Assembly: GCF_035917575.1 (NCBI RefSeq)
Contig: NZ_CP109090.1
Span: forward strand, 6,944,001-7,008,000
Source of the DNA: Streptomyces sp. NBC_01788
GTDB taxonomy: Bacteria; Actinomycetota; Actinomycetes; Streptomycetales; Streptomycetaceae
Length of the DNA: 64,000 nt
Direction: 5' to 3'
The notes under the pieces were generated by a model. It saw only the letters and a program-made list of their open reading frames with translations. It was not told the origin of the DNA and did no database searches. The position numbers and the translations under genes were made by a program. Below are positions 43,320 to 52,696 of this stretch, one piece after another (the first letter of the stretch is position 1; each line of letters starts with the position of its first letter).

Positions 43320-44495
43320 ATGGCCGCCATTCCTCTGGGTGTCCCCGAGGTGCCGGCCCGGCCGATCGGCGAGCGGCGAGTGTCGCGGCGGATCGACGTC
43401 GGGCCGGTGGCGGTCGGGGGCGGGGCGCCGGTGTCGGTGCAGTCGATGACGACGACGCGTACGTCGGACATCGGTGCGACGTTGCAGCAGATCGCGGAGT
43501 TGACGGCGTCGGGTTGCCAGATCGTGCGGGTGGCGTGTCCGACGCAGGACGACGCGGACGCGCTGGCGACGATCGCGCGGAAGTCGCAGATTCCGGTGAT
43601 CGCGGACATCCATTTCCAGCCGAAGTACGTGTTCGCGGCGATCGAGGCGGGCTGTGCGGCGGTGCGGGTGAACCCGGGCAACATCAAGCAGTTCGACGAC
43701 AAGGTCAGGGAGATCGCGCGGGCGGCGAAGGATCACGGGACGCCGATCCGGATCGGTGTGAACGCGGGTTCGCTGGACCGGCGGCTGCTGCAGAAGTACG
43801 GGAAGGCGACTCCGGAGGCGCTGGTGGAGTCGGCGCTGTGGGAGGCGTCCCTGTTCGAGGAGCACGACTTCCGGGACATCAAGATCTCGGTCAAGCACAA
43901 CGATCCGGTCGTGATGATCGAGGCCTACCGGCAGCTCGCCGGGCAGTGCGACTACCCCCTCCACCTCGGCGTGACCGAGGCCGGCCCCGCTTTCCAGGGC
44001 ACGATCAAGTCGGCGGTGGCCTTCGGCGCGCTGCTGTCCCAGGGGATCGGTGACACCATCCGCGTGTCGCTGTCCGCGCCGCCGGTCGAGGAGATCAAGG
44101 TCGGCATCCAGATCCTGGAGTCGCTGAACCTGCGCCAGCGTGGTCTGGAGATCGTCTCCTGTCCGTCCTGCGGCCGTGCGCAGGTGGACGTGTACAAGCT
44201 GGCCGAGGAGGTCACCGCCGGTCTGACCGGCATGGAGGTGCCGCTGCGCGTCGCGGTGATGGGCTGCGTCGTCAACGGTCCCGGTGAGGCCCGTGAGGCC
44301 GACCTCGGTGTCGCTTCCGGCAACGGCAAGGGGCAGATCTTCGTGAAGGGCGAGGTCATCAAGACCGTGCCGGAGTCGAAGATCGTGGAGACCCTGATCG
44401 AGGAGGCCATCAAGATCGCGGAGGGGATGGGGCAGGACGACGCCGCGTCCGGCGGCGGCACCGTCACGGGGACACCGACAGTGACAGTGAGTTAA
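43320..44495 (+). CDS. ispG: 4-hydroxy-3-methylbut-2-enyl diphosphate synthase IspG
   Basis: A 391-residue iron-sulfur enzyme of the MEP pathway that converts MEcPP to [25 protein letters not shown] starts the TIM barrel. The cluster ligands are in [11 protein letters not shown] (near 281) and [18 protein letters not shown] (near 314), with the conserved GEA Glu. The tail after residue 375 is a variable Gly/Thr-rich extension. It starts 4 bp after the hpnH stop. From about 43,400 to 43,860 the codons end mostly in G and use GGT, TTG and TCG. From about 43,900 they change to the C-ending usage of neighbours, which suggests a mosaic history. A second ispG elsewhere is usual in Streptomyces. Confidence 0.96.
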   Translation: MAAIPLGVPEVPARPIGERRVSRRIDVGPVAVGGGAPVSVQSMTTTRTSDIGATLQQIAELTASGCQIVRVACPTQDDADALATIARKSQIPVIADIHFQPKYVFAAIEAGCAAVRVNPGNIKQFDDKVREIARAAKDHGTPIRIGVNAGSLDRRLLQKYGKATPEALVESALWEASLFEEHDFRDIKISVKHNDPVVMIEAYRQLAGQCDYPLHLGVTEAGPAFQGTIKSAVAFGALLSQGIGDTIRVSLSAPPVEEIKVGIQILESLNLRQRGLEIVSCPSCGRAQVDVYKLAEEVTAGLTGMEVPLRVAVMGCVVNGPGEAREADLGVASGNGKGQIFVKGEVIKTVPESKIVETLIEEAIKIAEGMGQDDAASGGGTVTGTPTVTVS

Positions 44496-44524
44496 GTACG
44501 GCACGGACCGAGAGGGGGCCCAGC

Positions 44525-46462
44525 GTGACCATTCTGGAGAGCATCCGGGGACCACGCGACCTGAAGGCGCTGTCCGAGGCGGAACTGGGTGAACTGTCCG
44601 ACGAGATACGTGAGTTCCTGGTGCATGCGGTCGCCAGGACCGGCGGTCACCTCGGGCCCAACCTGGGGGTGGTGGAACTCACCGTCGCCCTCCACCGGGT
44701 CTTCGAGTCGCCGGTCGACCGGATCCTGTGGGACACCGGTCACCAGAGTTATGTGCACAAGCTTCTGACAGGGCGTCAGGACTTCTCCAAGCTGCGCGGC
44801 AAGGGAGGGCTGTCCGGCTACCCCGCGCGCGAGGAGTCCGAGCACGACGTCATCGAGAACAGCCACGCCTCCACGGCGCTCGGCTGGGCCGACGGACTCG
44901 CCAAGGCCCGCGAGGTGCAGGGGGAGAAGGGACACGTCGTCGCCGTCATCGGCGACGGCGCGCTGACCGGCGGCATGGCCTGGGAGGCGCTGAACAACAT
45001 CGCGGCCGCCCGGGACCGGCCGCTGATCATCGTCGTCAACGACAACGAGCGGTCCTACGCGCCGACCATCGGCGGCCTCGCCAACCACCTGGCCACCCTG
45101 CGCACCACGGACGGCTACGAGAAGGTCCTGGCCTGGGGCAAGGAGGTGCTCCAGCGCACCCCGGTCGTCGGCAACACCCTCTACGAGTCGCTGCACGGCG
45201 CGAAGAAGGGGTTCAAGGACGCGTTCGCGCCGCAGGGCATGTTCGAGGACCTCGGGCTGAAGTACCTCGGCCCGATCGACGGACACGACATCAAGGCCGT
45301 CGAGTCGGCGCTGCGCCGCGCCAAACGCTTCCACGGCCCCGTCCTCGTCCACTGCCTCACCGAGAAGGGCCGCGGCTACGAACCCGCGCTGGCCCACGAG
45401 GAGGACCACTTCCACACCGTGGGCGTGATGGACCCGCTGACCTGCGAGCCGCTCGCCCCGGCCGGCGGGCCGTCCTGGACCTCCGTGTTCGGCGACGAGA
45501 TCGTGCGGATCGGCGAGGAGCGGGACGACGTCGTGGCGATCACCGCCGCCATGCTGCACCCGGTGGGCCTCGGCAGGTTCGCCGAGCGGTTCCCGGACCG
45601 GGTGTGGGACGTGGGCATCGCCGAGCAGCACGCGGTCGTCTCGGCCGCGGGGCTCGCCACCGGCGGTCTGCACCCGGTCGTCGCCGTCTACGCCACCTTC
45701 CTCAACCGCGCCTTCGACCAGCTCCTGATGGACGTCGCCCTGCACCGCTGCGGGGTCACCTTCGTCCTGGACCGGGCCGGAGTGACCGGCGTCGACGGGC
45801 CCTCCCACAACGGCATGTGGGACATGTCCGTCCTCCAGGTCGTGCCCGGTCTCAGGATCGCCGCGCCGCGCGACGCCGACCAGTTGCGTGCCCAGCTGCG
45901 GGAGGCCGTCGCCGTCGACGACGCGCCGACCCTGATCCGGTTCCCCAAGGAGTCGGCCGGCCCGCGGATCGAGGCCGTGGGCCACGCCGGAGGCATGGAC
46001 GTACTGCACCGGGCGGAGAGCCCCGACGTGCTGCTGGTCGCCGTGGGCGTGATGGCGCCGGTGTGCCTCCAGGCCGCCGAACTGCTCCAGGCGCGGGGCA
46101 TCGGCTGCACCGTCGTCGACCCGCGCTGGGTCAAACCCGTCGATCCGGCGCTGCCGGACCTGGCCGCCGGGCACCGGCTGGTGGCCGTGGTCGAGGACAA
46201 CAGCCGCGCGTCCGGCGTGGGCGCCGCGGTCGCCCTGGCGCTCGGCGACGCCGAGGTCGACGTACCGGTACGCAGGTTCGGCATCCCCGAGCAGTTCCTC
46301 GCGCACGCCAAACGCGGAGAGGTGCTGGCCGACATCGGGCTCACCCCGGTCGAGGTCGCCGGACGGATCGGCGCGAGCCTGACCGTGCGGGAGCAGGCCG
46401 GGACGATCCCGGCGCAGAACGGCGCCGGGGCCGTCATGGCAGTCAAGGAGACAACCGAATGA
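44525..46462 (+). CDS. dxs: 1-deoxy-D-xylulose-5-phosphate synthase
   Basis: A 645-residue thiamine-diphosphate enzyme that condenses pyruvate and glyceraldehyde-3-phosphate, the entry step of the MEP pathway. [16 protein letters not shown] and [16 protein letters not shown] lie in the N-terminal domain. [16 protein letters not shown] near 140 is the TPP/Mg motif, and [20 protein letters not shown] near 360 contains the catalytic Glu. [15 protein letters not shown] near 415 is the phosphate site. GTG start with GAGGGG 6 nt upstream. Being in the hopanoid operon, it raises C5 precursor flow together with ispG. The stop overlaps the aminotransferase ATG. Confidence 0.96.
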   Translation: MTILESIRGPRDLKALSEAELGELSDEIREFLVHAVARTGGHLGPNLGVVELTVALHRVFESPVDRILWDTGHQSYVHKLLTGRQDFSKLRGKGGLSGYPAREESEHDVIENSHASTALGWADGLAKAREVQGEKGHVVAVIGDGALTGGMAWEALNNIAAARDRPLIIVVNDNERSYAPTIGGLANHLATLRTTDGYEKVLAWGKEVLQRTPVVGNTLYESLHGAKKGFKDAFAPQGMFEDLGLKYLGPIDGHDIKAVESALRRAKRFHGPVLVHCLTEKGRGYEPALAHEEDHFHTVGVMDPLTCEPLAPAGGPSWTSVFGDEIVRIGEERDDVVAITAAMLHPVGLGRFAERFPDRVWDVGIAEQHAVVSAAGLATGGLHPVVAVYATFLNRAFDQLLMDVALHRCGVTFVLDRAGVTGVDGPSHNGMWDMSVLQVVPGLRIAAPRDADQLRAQLREAVAVDDAPTLIRFPKESAGPRIEAVGHAGGMDVLHRAESPDVLLVAVGVMAPVCLQAAELLQARGIGCTVVDPRWVKPVDPALPDLAAGHRLVAVVEDNSRASGVGAAVALALGDAEVDVPVRRFGIPEQFLAHAKRGEVLADIGLTPVEVAGRIGASLTVREQAGTIPAQNGAGAVMAVKETTE

Positions 46463-47841
46463 CCACGGAGTTCGACCTCGGCGCCCTGCTCGCCGAGCGC
46501 GGCACCGAGCGCTACGAGCTGCACACCAGGCACCTCAACCACCAACTGCCGCGGATGCTGCACACCATCGGCTTCGACAAGGTCTACGAGCGGGCCGAGG
46601 GCGCGTACTTCTGGGACGCGGAGGGCAACGACTACCTGGACATGCTCTCCGGGTTCGGGGTGATGGGCCTGGGCCGCCACCACCCCGTCGTCCGCAAGGC
46701 GCTGCACGACGTGCTGGACGCCCAGCTAGCCGACCTCACCCGCTTCGACTGCCAGCCGCTGCCCGGGCTGCTGGCCGAGCGGCTGCTCGCGCACACCCCC
46801 CACCTGGACCGGGTGTTCTTCGGCAACAGCGGCACGGAGGCGGTGGAGACCGCGCTGAAGTTCGCCCGACGCGCCACCGGCCGACCGCGGATCCTGTACT
46901 GCGAGCACTCCTTCCACGGACTGACCGCCGGCTCGCTGTCCGTCAACGGCGAGGACGGCTTCCGGGACGGCTTCGCCCCGCTGCTGCCCGACACCGCCGT
47001 ACCGCTCGGCGACCTCGACGCGCTCGCACGGGAGCTGAGGAAGGGCGACGTGGCCGCCCTGATCGTCGAGCCGATCCAGGGCAAGGGCGTGCACGAGGCC
47101 CCGCCCGGCCGGCTGCGCGCCGCGCAGGAACTGCTGCACCGGCACAAGGCGCTGCTCATCGCCGACGAGGTGCAGACGGGCCTGGGCCGCACCGGGGACT
47201 TCTGGGCCTACCAGCACGAGGACGGGGTCGAGCCGGACCTGGTCTGCGTGGCCAAGGCCCTGTCCGGCGGCTATGTGCCGGTGAGCGCCACCCTCGGCAG
47301 GGACTGGATCTTCAAGAAGGTCTACTCCTCGATCGACCGGGTGCTCGTCCACTCGGCGAGCTTCGGGTCCAACGCCCAGGCCATGGCGGCGGGCCTGGCC
47401 GTGCTGTCCGTGATGGAGAACGAGCAGATCGTGGCCAACGCCAGGGCCACGGGCGAGCTGCTGAAGTCCCGGCTCGCCGCGCTCACCGACCGGTACGAGC
47501 TGCTCGCCGACGTGCGCGGCCGCGGCCTGATGATCGGCATCGAGTTCGGGCGGCCGAGGTCGCTGAAGCTGCGCGGGCGCTGGACCATGCTCCAGGCGGC
47601 CCGCAAGGGACTGTTCGCGCAGATGGTGGTCGTCCCGCTGCTGCAGCGGCACCGTATCCTGACCCAGGTCTCCGGCGACCACCTGGAAGTGATCAAGCTG
47701 ATCCCGCCGCTGGTCGTCGGGGAGGCCGAGGTCGACCGGTTCGTGGACGCCTTCACCGCTGTGATGGACGACGCGCACGACGGCGGGCTGATGTGGGACT
47801 TCGGAAAGACGCTGGTCAAGCAGGCCGTCGCCAACCGGTGA
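46459..47841 (+). CDS. Class III aminotransferase of hopanoid side-chain synthesis (HpnO-like)
   Basis: A 460-residue PLP enzyme of the ornithine/acetylornithine aminotransferase group. [20 protein letters not shown] near 115 binds the cofactor phosphate, [19 protein letters not shown] near 234 holds the PLP-contacting Asp, and [18 protein letters not shown] near 263 has the Schiff-base Lys (about K266). In hopanoid operons this enzyme probably aminates an aldehyde derived from ribosylhopane to give aminobacteriohopanetriol. Amino donor unknown. The ATG overlaps the dxs stop (ATGA). It is the last gene of the operon; the following gene has its own operators. Confidence 0.9.
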   Translation: MTTEFDLGALLAERGTERYELHTRHLNHQLPRMLHTIGFDKVYERAEGAYFWDAEGNDYLDMLSGFGVMGLGRHHPVVRKALHDVLDAQLADLTRFDCQPLPGLLAERLLAHTPHLDRVFFGNSGTEAVETALKFARRATGRPRILYCEHSFHGLTAGSLSVNGEDGFRDGFAPLLPDTAVPLGDLDALARELRKGDVAALIVEPIQGKGVHEAPPGRLRAAQELLHRHKALLIADEVQTGLGRTGDFWAYQHEDGVEPDLVCVAKALSGGYVPVSATLGRDWIFKKVYSSIDRVLVHSASFGSNAQAMAAGLAVLSVMENEQIVANARATGELLKSRLAALTDRYELLADVRGRGLMIGIEFGRPRSLKLRGRWTMLQAARKGLFAQMVVVPLLQRHRILTQVSGDHLEVIKLIPPLVVGEAEVDRFVDAFTAVMDDAHDGGLMWDFGKTLVKQAVANR

Positions 47842-47870
47842 GCCGACCGGGCACGGACCCCGTCGCTGAC

Positions 47871-47907
47871 TTTGCCTCTGAGGCAAGAAATTTGCCTTAG
47901 AGGCAAA
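47871..47907 (+). promoter_or_regulatory. Tandem palindromic operators of the XRE-cupin gene
   Basis: TTGCCTCTGAGGCAA (47872-47886) and TTTGCCTTAGAGGCAAA (47891-47907) are two perfect palindromes with centres 20 bp apart, 20 bp before the regulator ATG. Position suggests autorepression by the XRE-cupin protein. Confidence 0.75.
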
Positions 47908-47926
47908 GTAGCGGTGGAATGGAGAC

Positions 47927-48550
47927 ATGAGCTCTCCAGAGTCCCAGCCCCCGGCGGGGCCGGTCGAGGACCTGCCCGCCGTCGCGCCGCAACTGCGTGC
48001 GCTGCGCCGCCGTGCCGCACTGACCCTGGAGGCCGCGGCCCGGGCCGCCGGGCTGTCGCCCGCCCATCTCTCCCGACTGGAGACCGGGCAGCGCCAGCCC
48101 TCGCTGCCGATGCTGCTCTCGCTCGCCCGTGTCTACGGTACGACAGTCTCCGAACTGCTCGGCGAGAACGTCGCCGAGCGGGACGCGGTGGTGCACGCCG
48201 GGGACATGGAGCCGACGCGGGCCGGCGGCTGGACGTACTGGCAGGCCGGCGCGTCCGGCCGCGGGATGCAGGCCCTGCGGGTCCGCGTCCCGCACGGCTC
48301 CCAGGGCGACATCGTGCGCGTGCACCCCGGCGAGGAGTGGCTGTACGTCCTCAGCGGACGCCTCAGGCTCCGCCTCGGCGACGCCACGCACCTGCTCGTG
48401 CCGGGCAGCAGCGCGCACTTCGACTCGCTGACCCCGCACCGCATCGCGGCCGAGAACCCGGACGGGGTCGAGCTCCTCTTCGTCCACACCCTGTTGCAGA
48501 GTCCCACGGCCGCGCTGTGCCTGGGCCCCCACATCGGAGACATGCCATGA
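47927..48550 (+). CDS. XRE family transcriptional regulator with C-terminal cupin
   Basis: A 207-residue regulator. LRALRRRAALTLEAAARAAG, then LSPAHLSRLETGQRQPSLPM, is a Cro/C1 helix-turn-helix near 24-65. The cupin domain spans about 105-195, with VHPGEEWLYVLSGRLRLRLG as the first conserved strand motif and a His/Glu-type metal or ligand site. Members of this class control polyamine, amino-acid or drug-response genes. GGAG lies 4 nt before the ATG. Two palindromic sites directly upstream indicate autoregulation. It is coupled by ATGA overlap to a 40-residue membrane protein. Confidence 0.9.
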   Translation: MSSPESQPPAGPVEDLPAVAPQLRALRRRAALTLEAAARAAGLSPAHLSRLETGQRQPSLPMLLSLARVYGTTVSELLGENVAERDAVVHAGDMEPTRAGGWTYWQAGASGRGMQALRVRVPHGSQGDIVRVHPGEEWLYVLSGRLRLRLGDATHLLVPGSSAHFDSLTPHRIAAENPDGVELLFVHTLLQSPTAALCLGPHIGDMP

Positions 48551-48669
48551 CCAACATGGAAGAGAAGTTCCCGCGCGCCCTGTGGGTCCGGCTCGTCATC
48601 TACACCGTCGTCGGTCACTTCTTCGCCGGGTTCGTCTGGTTCCTGTTCTCGGTCGGCGGCTCCAAGTGA
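48547..48669 (+). CDS. 40-residue single-span membrane protein (DUF6126-like)
   Basis: MTNMEEKFPRALWVRLVIYT, then VVGHFFAGFVWFLFSVGGSK, is a short amphipathic head and one membrane helix. The ATG overlaps the regulator stop as ATGA (48547-48550). Similar tiny proteins downstream of XRE-cupin regulators are, as I recall, named DUF6126. The constant pairing suggests they work together, for example as a membrane tether or sensor, but no function is known. Confidence 0.75.
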   Translation: MTNMEEKFPRALWVRLVIYTVVGHFFAGFVWFLFSVGGSK

Positions 48670-48688
48670 GGGCCCGGGTGCCGGCCCG

Positions 48689-49486
48689 TCAGTCCAGCAG
48701 CCGCTCGCGCAGCCGCTCCCGGGTGGCCGGAGCCAGCCGCAGCCCCCGCTCCAGGTAGGCGTCGACGCCGCCCCAGGTCTCCTCGATGGTGTCCAGGGCC
48801 GCCGCCAGATACTCGGCGCGCGCCTCGAACAGGGGGCTGAGCAGCTCCATGACCTCGGGGGAGTAGGCCGCGGCCGACGTGCCGCTGCGGTGCACCTTGT
48901 AGCGGCGGTGCTTGGCGTTCGACTCCAGGTAGTCGGCGACGATCGCGTCCCGCTCCACGCCGAGGGCGAGGAGCGTCACGGCGATCGACAGGCCCGCGCG
49001 GTCCTTGCCCGCCGCGCAGTGCATCAGGACCGGGACGCAGTCCTCGGCGAGCGCGTGCAGCACCTGCGAGTGCTCGCCGGTGCGCTCCTTGATGAGCACG
49101 CGGTAGGACGAGATCATCCGGTCCGCGCCCTTGCCGTCGTCCAGGACGGAGCGCAGCTCGTCGAGGTCGCCGTCACGGACCATCTTCCAGAACTCGGCGC
49201 CGTCCGCCGGGTCGCTCAGCGGCAGGTTCACATGGCGCACGCCCGGCAGTTCGACGTCCGGGCCCTCCAGCCCGACGTCGGCCGTGTTGCGGAAGTCGAA
49301 GATCGTGTGCAGGCCCAGGGAGCCGAGGTAGGACGCGTCCTCGTCGGTCGCGTGCGCGAGGTGGCCGCTGCGGAACAGCATCCCGTGCCGCACCCGCCGG
49401 CCGTCGACGGTCGGCAGCCCGCCCACGTCACGGAAGTTGCGCACTGCGGCCAGCTCCGGCTCGGTCGAGGGGACCTGCTGCGTCAC
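48689..49486 (-). CDS. Tyrosine-protein phosphatase (lipid/protein, MptpB-like)
   Basis: A 265-residue phosphatase. NFRDVGGLPTVDGRRVRHGM near 17, LFRSGHL near 37 and FDFRNTADV near 63 are landmarks of the bacterial MptpB/Y_phosphatase3 family. The active loop is VLMHCAAGKDRAGLS with catalytic Cys 157, Lys and Asp as in HCxxGKDR enzymes, which often act on phosphotyrosine and phosphoinositides. GTG start with GGGAGGAG 6 nt upstream. It is convergent with the DUF6126-like gene with 19 bp between them. No secretion signal is seen, so it is cytoplasmic here. Confidence 0.9.
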   Translation of the reverse strand: MTQQVPSTEPELAAVRNFRDVGGLPTVDGRRVRHGMLFRSGHLAHATDEDASYLGSLGLHTIFDFRNTADVGLEGPDVELPGVRHVNLPLSDPADGAEFWKMVRDGDLDELRSVLDDGKGADRMISSYRVLIKERTGEHSQVLHALAEDCVPVLMHCAAGKDRAGLSIAVTLLALGVERDAIVADYLESNAKHRRYKVHRSGTSAAAYSPEVMELLSPLFEARAEYLAAALDTIEETWGGVDAYLERGLRLAPATRERLRERLLD

Positions 49487-49658
49487 GGGGACTCCTCCCT
49501 TTCGGCCCCGCCGTCACGGTGCGTCGGCGGGTGCGGCTTCGACCATACGACATGGCTGCCCGGGGCAACGGGCTGTCCACAGGCGTTGCACCGGCGCCCG
49601 CGCCCCTTGATGATGGCGGTGCGTGCGCGGACCGGTTCGGACCTGTGGGGGACGGAAC

Positions 49659-51731
49659 ATGCTGGAGACCGCCGACGACGGACGTACATGGCTGCTGACC
49701 GGGCCCACGAGCGGCTACGCCGTCCATCTGACCGAGCGTGGCGAACTGCTCCACCTGCACTGGGGTCCGAGCATCACCCTGACCGACGCCGAGGCCCTGG
49801 CCGCACGGCCGCTGCCGGACGCGCGGCCCTTCGAGTCCCCGCTCGACGGACACGAGGAGTACCCGGTCGAGGGCGGCCCCCGCTTCGTACGGCCCGCGCT
49901 GTCCGTGCGCACCGCCGAACGGCGCGGCACCGAGTGGACCTTCGGGTCGTACGACGCCGAGGGCGACGAACTACGGCTGCTGTTCCACGACTCGGGGCTG
50001 GACATCACCCTGCACTACCGCATGCGCGGGGACGTCGTCGAACGCTGGGTCACCCTCGCCAACCGGGGGCCCGAGCCCGTGGAGGTGCTGCGCGCCGACT
50101 CGGCGACCTGGACCCTGCCCGAGCGGGAAGGCCGGCGGCTGTCCCACCTGCACGGCCGCTGGGCCGCCGAGTCCCGGCTCGTGCGCACCTCACTCGCCTA
50201 CGGCGAGCACGTCATCGGCAGCCGCCGCGGCCACACCGGCCACCAGCACCTGCCGTGGGTCGCCCTGGACACCGACGCCACCGAGGAGCGCGGCGAGGTC
50301 TACGGCTGCGCCCTGGGCTGGTCGGGCTCCTGGCGGATCGCGGTCGCCCAACTCCCGGACGCGCGCGTGCAGATCACCGGGGGCGCCGGACACGACGACT
50401 CCGGGCTGCTGATGCTCCGGGCCGGGGAGACGTACACCGGCCCCGTCTTCGCAGGGCTGTGGAGCGACGGCGGACACGGCGGCGCGAGCCGCGCCTGGCA
50501 CGCCTACCAGCGGCGGTACGTCATCCCCGACGCGGACCGGGACCGGCCGGTGCTCTACAACTCCTGGGAGGCCACCCAGTTCGACATCTCGGAGGAGCAG
50601 CAGGGGGCGCTCGCGCGGCGGGCCGCGGAGATCGGCGTGGAACTGTTCGTCGTCGACGACGGCTGGTTCGGCGCCCGCACCGGCGACCGCGCCGGACTCG
50701 GCGACTGGTGGCCCAACCCCGACCGGTTCCCCGGCGGCCTGAAGCCGCTCGCCGACCAGGTGCACGGCCTCGGCATGCGGTTCGGCATCTGGGTCGAGCC
50801 GGAGATGGTCAACCCCGACAGCGACCTGTACCGCGCGCACCCCGACTGGGTGCAGCACCAACCCGGGCGCACGCGCACGGAGTTCCGCAACCAGCTCGTC
50901 CTCAACCTCGCGCGCGAGGACGTGCGGGAGCATCTGTGGGAGCGGCTGGACACGCTGCTCTCCAGCGCCCCGATCGACTATGTGAAATGGGACTTCAACC
51001 GCTCCTTCACCGACGCCGGCTGGCCCGGGGAGCCGTACCCGCAGCGCCTGTGGACCGACCATGTGCGCGCGCTGTACGCCCTGCTTGACCGGCTGCGGGC
51101 CGCGCACCCGGGCGTCGCCTTCGAGTCCTGCTCGGGCGGCGGCGGGCGGATCGACCTCGGCGTCCTGTCCCGTACGGACCAGGTGTGGACCTCCGACAAC
51201 ACCGATCCGCTGGACCGGCTCGCCATCCAGCACGGCTTCAGCCAGATCCATCCCGCCCGTGTCATGGCCGCCTGGGTCACCGACAGCCCGAACACCATGC
51301 TCAACGGGCGGGCCAGCACGCTGCGTTTCCGCTTCGTCAGCGCCATGGCGGGTGTGCTCGGGGTGGGTGGCGACCTCACCCGGTGGACGGAGGAGGAGCT
51401 GGCCGAGGCCTGTGACTGGATCGCGCTGTACAAGGAGATCCGGCCGGTGGTCCAGCGTGGCGACCTGTACCGGCTGAGGGCCCCGCGGGGCGGGCTGAGC
51501 GCGGTGCAGTACGTCCTCGGCGACGACACCGTCGTCCTCGCCCTGCTCCAGGCGCAGCACCACGGCGAGCCGGTGCCCGCGCTGCGGCTGCGCGGACTGG
51601 ACCCGGCGGCGTCGTACATGTGCGGGGACACCGGGGAAGTGCACCGCGGCGCCGTACTGCTGCACCACGGGCTGCGCACCGGGCTGCGGGGCGACTTCGA
51701 CGCGACGGTCGTCAGGCTGCGGCGTGTGTGA
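49659..51731 (+). CDS. Alpha-galactosidase, GH36 family
   Basis: A 690-residue glycoside hydrolase. An N-terminal beta-sandwich (to about 300) precedes the TIM barrel. ELFVVDDGWFGARTGDRAGL near 330 and FGIWVEPEMVNPDSDLYRAH near 375 are GH36 signatures. The nucleophile is the Asp in YVKWDFNR (about D445), and the acid/base is in VWTSDNTDPLDR (about D512). FESCSGGGGRIDLG near 488 binds substrate. It removes alpha-1,6-linked galactose from raffinose-type sugars or polymers. No signal peptide is present, so the substrate must be imported. ATG has GGGGGACGG 4-9 nt upstream. No sugar transporter is adjacent, which is unusual for this family. Confidence 0.93.
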   Translation: MLETADDGRTWLLTGPTSGYAVHLTERGELLHLHWGPSITLTDAEALAARPLPDARPFESPLDGHEEYPVEGGPRFVRPALSVRTAERRGTEWTFGSYDAEGDELRLLFHDSGLDITLHYRMRGDVVERWVTLANRGPEPVEVLRADSATWTLPEREGRRLSHLHGRWAAESRLVRTSLAYGEHVIGSRRGHTGHQHLPWVALDTDATEERGEVYGCALGWSGSWRIAVAQLPDARVQITGGAGHDDSGLLMLRAGETYTGPVFAGLWSDGGHGGASRAWHAYQRRYVIPDADRDRPVLYNSWEATQFDISEEQQGALARRAAEIGVELFVVDDGWFGARTGDRAGLGDWWPNPDRFPGGLKPLADQVHGLGMRFGIWVEPEMVNPDSDLYRAHPDWVQHQPGRTRTEFRNQLVLNLAREDVREHLWERLDTLLSSAPIDYVKWDFNRSFTDAGWPGEPYPQRLWTDHVRALYALLDRLRAAHPGVAFESCSGGGGRIDLGVLSRTDQVWTSDNTDPLDRLAIQHGFSQIHPARVMAAWVTDSPNTMLNGRASTLRFRFVSAMAGVLGVGGDLTRWTEEELAEACDWIALYKEIRPVVQRGDLYRLRAPRGGLSAVQYVLGDDTVVLALLQAQHHGEPVPALRLRGLDPAASYMCGDTGEVHRGAVLLHHGLRTGLRGDFDATVVRLRRV

Positions 51732-51798
51732 AGGCCTCACGTATTCCCGCTGGAGCCTCCCGGTCGAAGTGGCCTTTCTCACCGCACGTCAACCCCTT

Positions 51799-51814
51799 CC
51801 TACGGTCGCGTAGG
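51799..51814 (+). promoter_or_regulatory. Palindromic operator CCTACG-GTCG-CGTAGG
   Basis: Perfect 6-bp arms with a 4-bp centre lie 30 bp upstream of the SGNH hydrolase start. The pattern resembles sites used by TetR-family lipid regulators in actinobacteria; the binding protein is unknown. Confidence 0.5.
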
Positions 51815-51843
51815 TCACATTCGAAGGTGAATCATGGGCCGAC

Positions 51844-52662
51844 GTGGCAGACGATTCGAAGAGTGACAGCAGATCAGTGATCGGGTCGTACGTGGCGGTG
51901 GGGGACAGCTTCACCGAGGGCGTCGGCGACCCCGGCCCCGACGGGGAGTTCGTCGGCTGGGCCGACCGTCTCGCCGTCCTGCTCGCCGAGCGGCGGCCCG
52001 AGGGCAACTTCCAGTACACCAACCTCGCCGTGCGCGGCAGACTGCTCGACCAGATCGTGGCGGAGCAGGTGTCCCGGGCCGAAGAACTCGCCCCGGACCT
52101 GGTCTCGTTCTGCGCCGGCGGCAACGACATCATCCGCCCCGGCACCGACCCGGACGAGGTGGCCGAGCGCTTCGAGAAGGCGGTCTCCCGGCTCGTTGCC
52201 GTCGCGGGCACGGTCCTGGTGACCACCGGCTTCGACACACGGGGCGTGCCCCTGCTCAAGCATCTTCGCGGCAGGATCGCCACGTACAACGGGCATGTGC
52301 GGGCCGTCGCCGACCGCTACGGCTGCCCGGTGCTCGACCTGTGGTCGCTGAGGACCGTCCAGGACCGCCGCGCCTGGGACGACGACCGCCTGCACCTGTC
52401 GGCCGAAGGGCACACGCGGGTGGCGCTGCGGGCCGGCCAGGTACTCGGACTCGACGTCCCGGCCGATCCGGAGCAGCCCTGGCCGCCGCTGCCGTCCCGC
52501 GGCACGCTGGAGGTCCGCCGAGACGACGTGCACTGGGCGCGCGAGTACCTGGTCCCCTGGATCGGCCGCCGCCTGCGCGGCGAGTCCTCCGGCGACCATG
52601 CGACGGCCAAGGGCGCCCTGTCACCCGACGACATCAGAACCCGGATCGCCTCGGTGGCCTGA
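51844..52662 (+). CDS. SGNH/GDSL hydrolase (lipase/esterase family)
   Basis: A 272-residue hydrolase. Block I AVGDSFTEGVGDPG has the nucleophile Ser 22, block II Gly lies in NLAVRGRLL, block III FCAGGNDI has Asn near 94, and block V is DDDRLHLSAEGHTRV with the Asp-His pair near 180. All catalytic elements are present. No signal peptide is visible, so it acts in the cytoplasm, on an unknown ester. The last 70 residues are an extension (WPPLPSRGTLEVRRDDVHWA) seen in Streptomyces members. GTG start with GGGCC only, a weak RBS. A palindromic operator lies just upstream, so it is probably regulated by a TetR-like protein. Confidence 0.9.
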   Translation: MADDSKSDSRSVIGSYVAVGDSFTEGVGDPGPDGEFVGWADRLAVLLAERRPEGNFQYTNLAVRGRLLDQIVAEQVSRAEELAPDLVSFCAGGNDIIRPGTDPDEVAERFEKAVSRLVAVAGTVLVTTGFDTRGVPLLKHLRGRIATYNGHVRAVADRYGCPVLDLWSLRTVQDRRAWDDDRLHLSAEGHTRVALRAGQVLGLDVPADPEQPWPPLPSRGTLEVRRDDVHWAREYLVPWIGRRLRGESSGDHATAKGALSPDDIRTRIASVA

Positions 52663-52696
52663 CCCCGCGAGGCGCGCCGGGGGCGCTTCGTACGGG

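Noticed and set aside
44728..47841. A 1037-codon plus-strand frame that would fuse an Arg-rich region to the aminotransferase
   Set aside because: The upstream part is the shifted frame of dxs. The aminotransferase starts at 46459, where the ATG overlaps the dxs stop.
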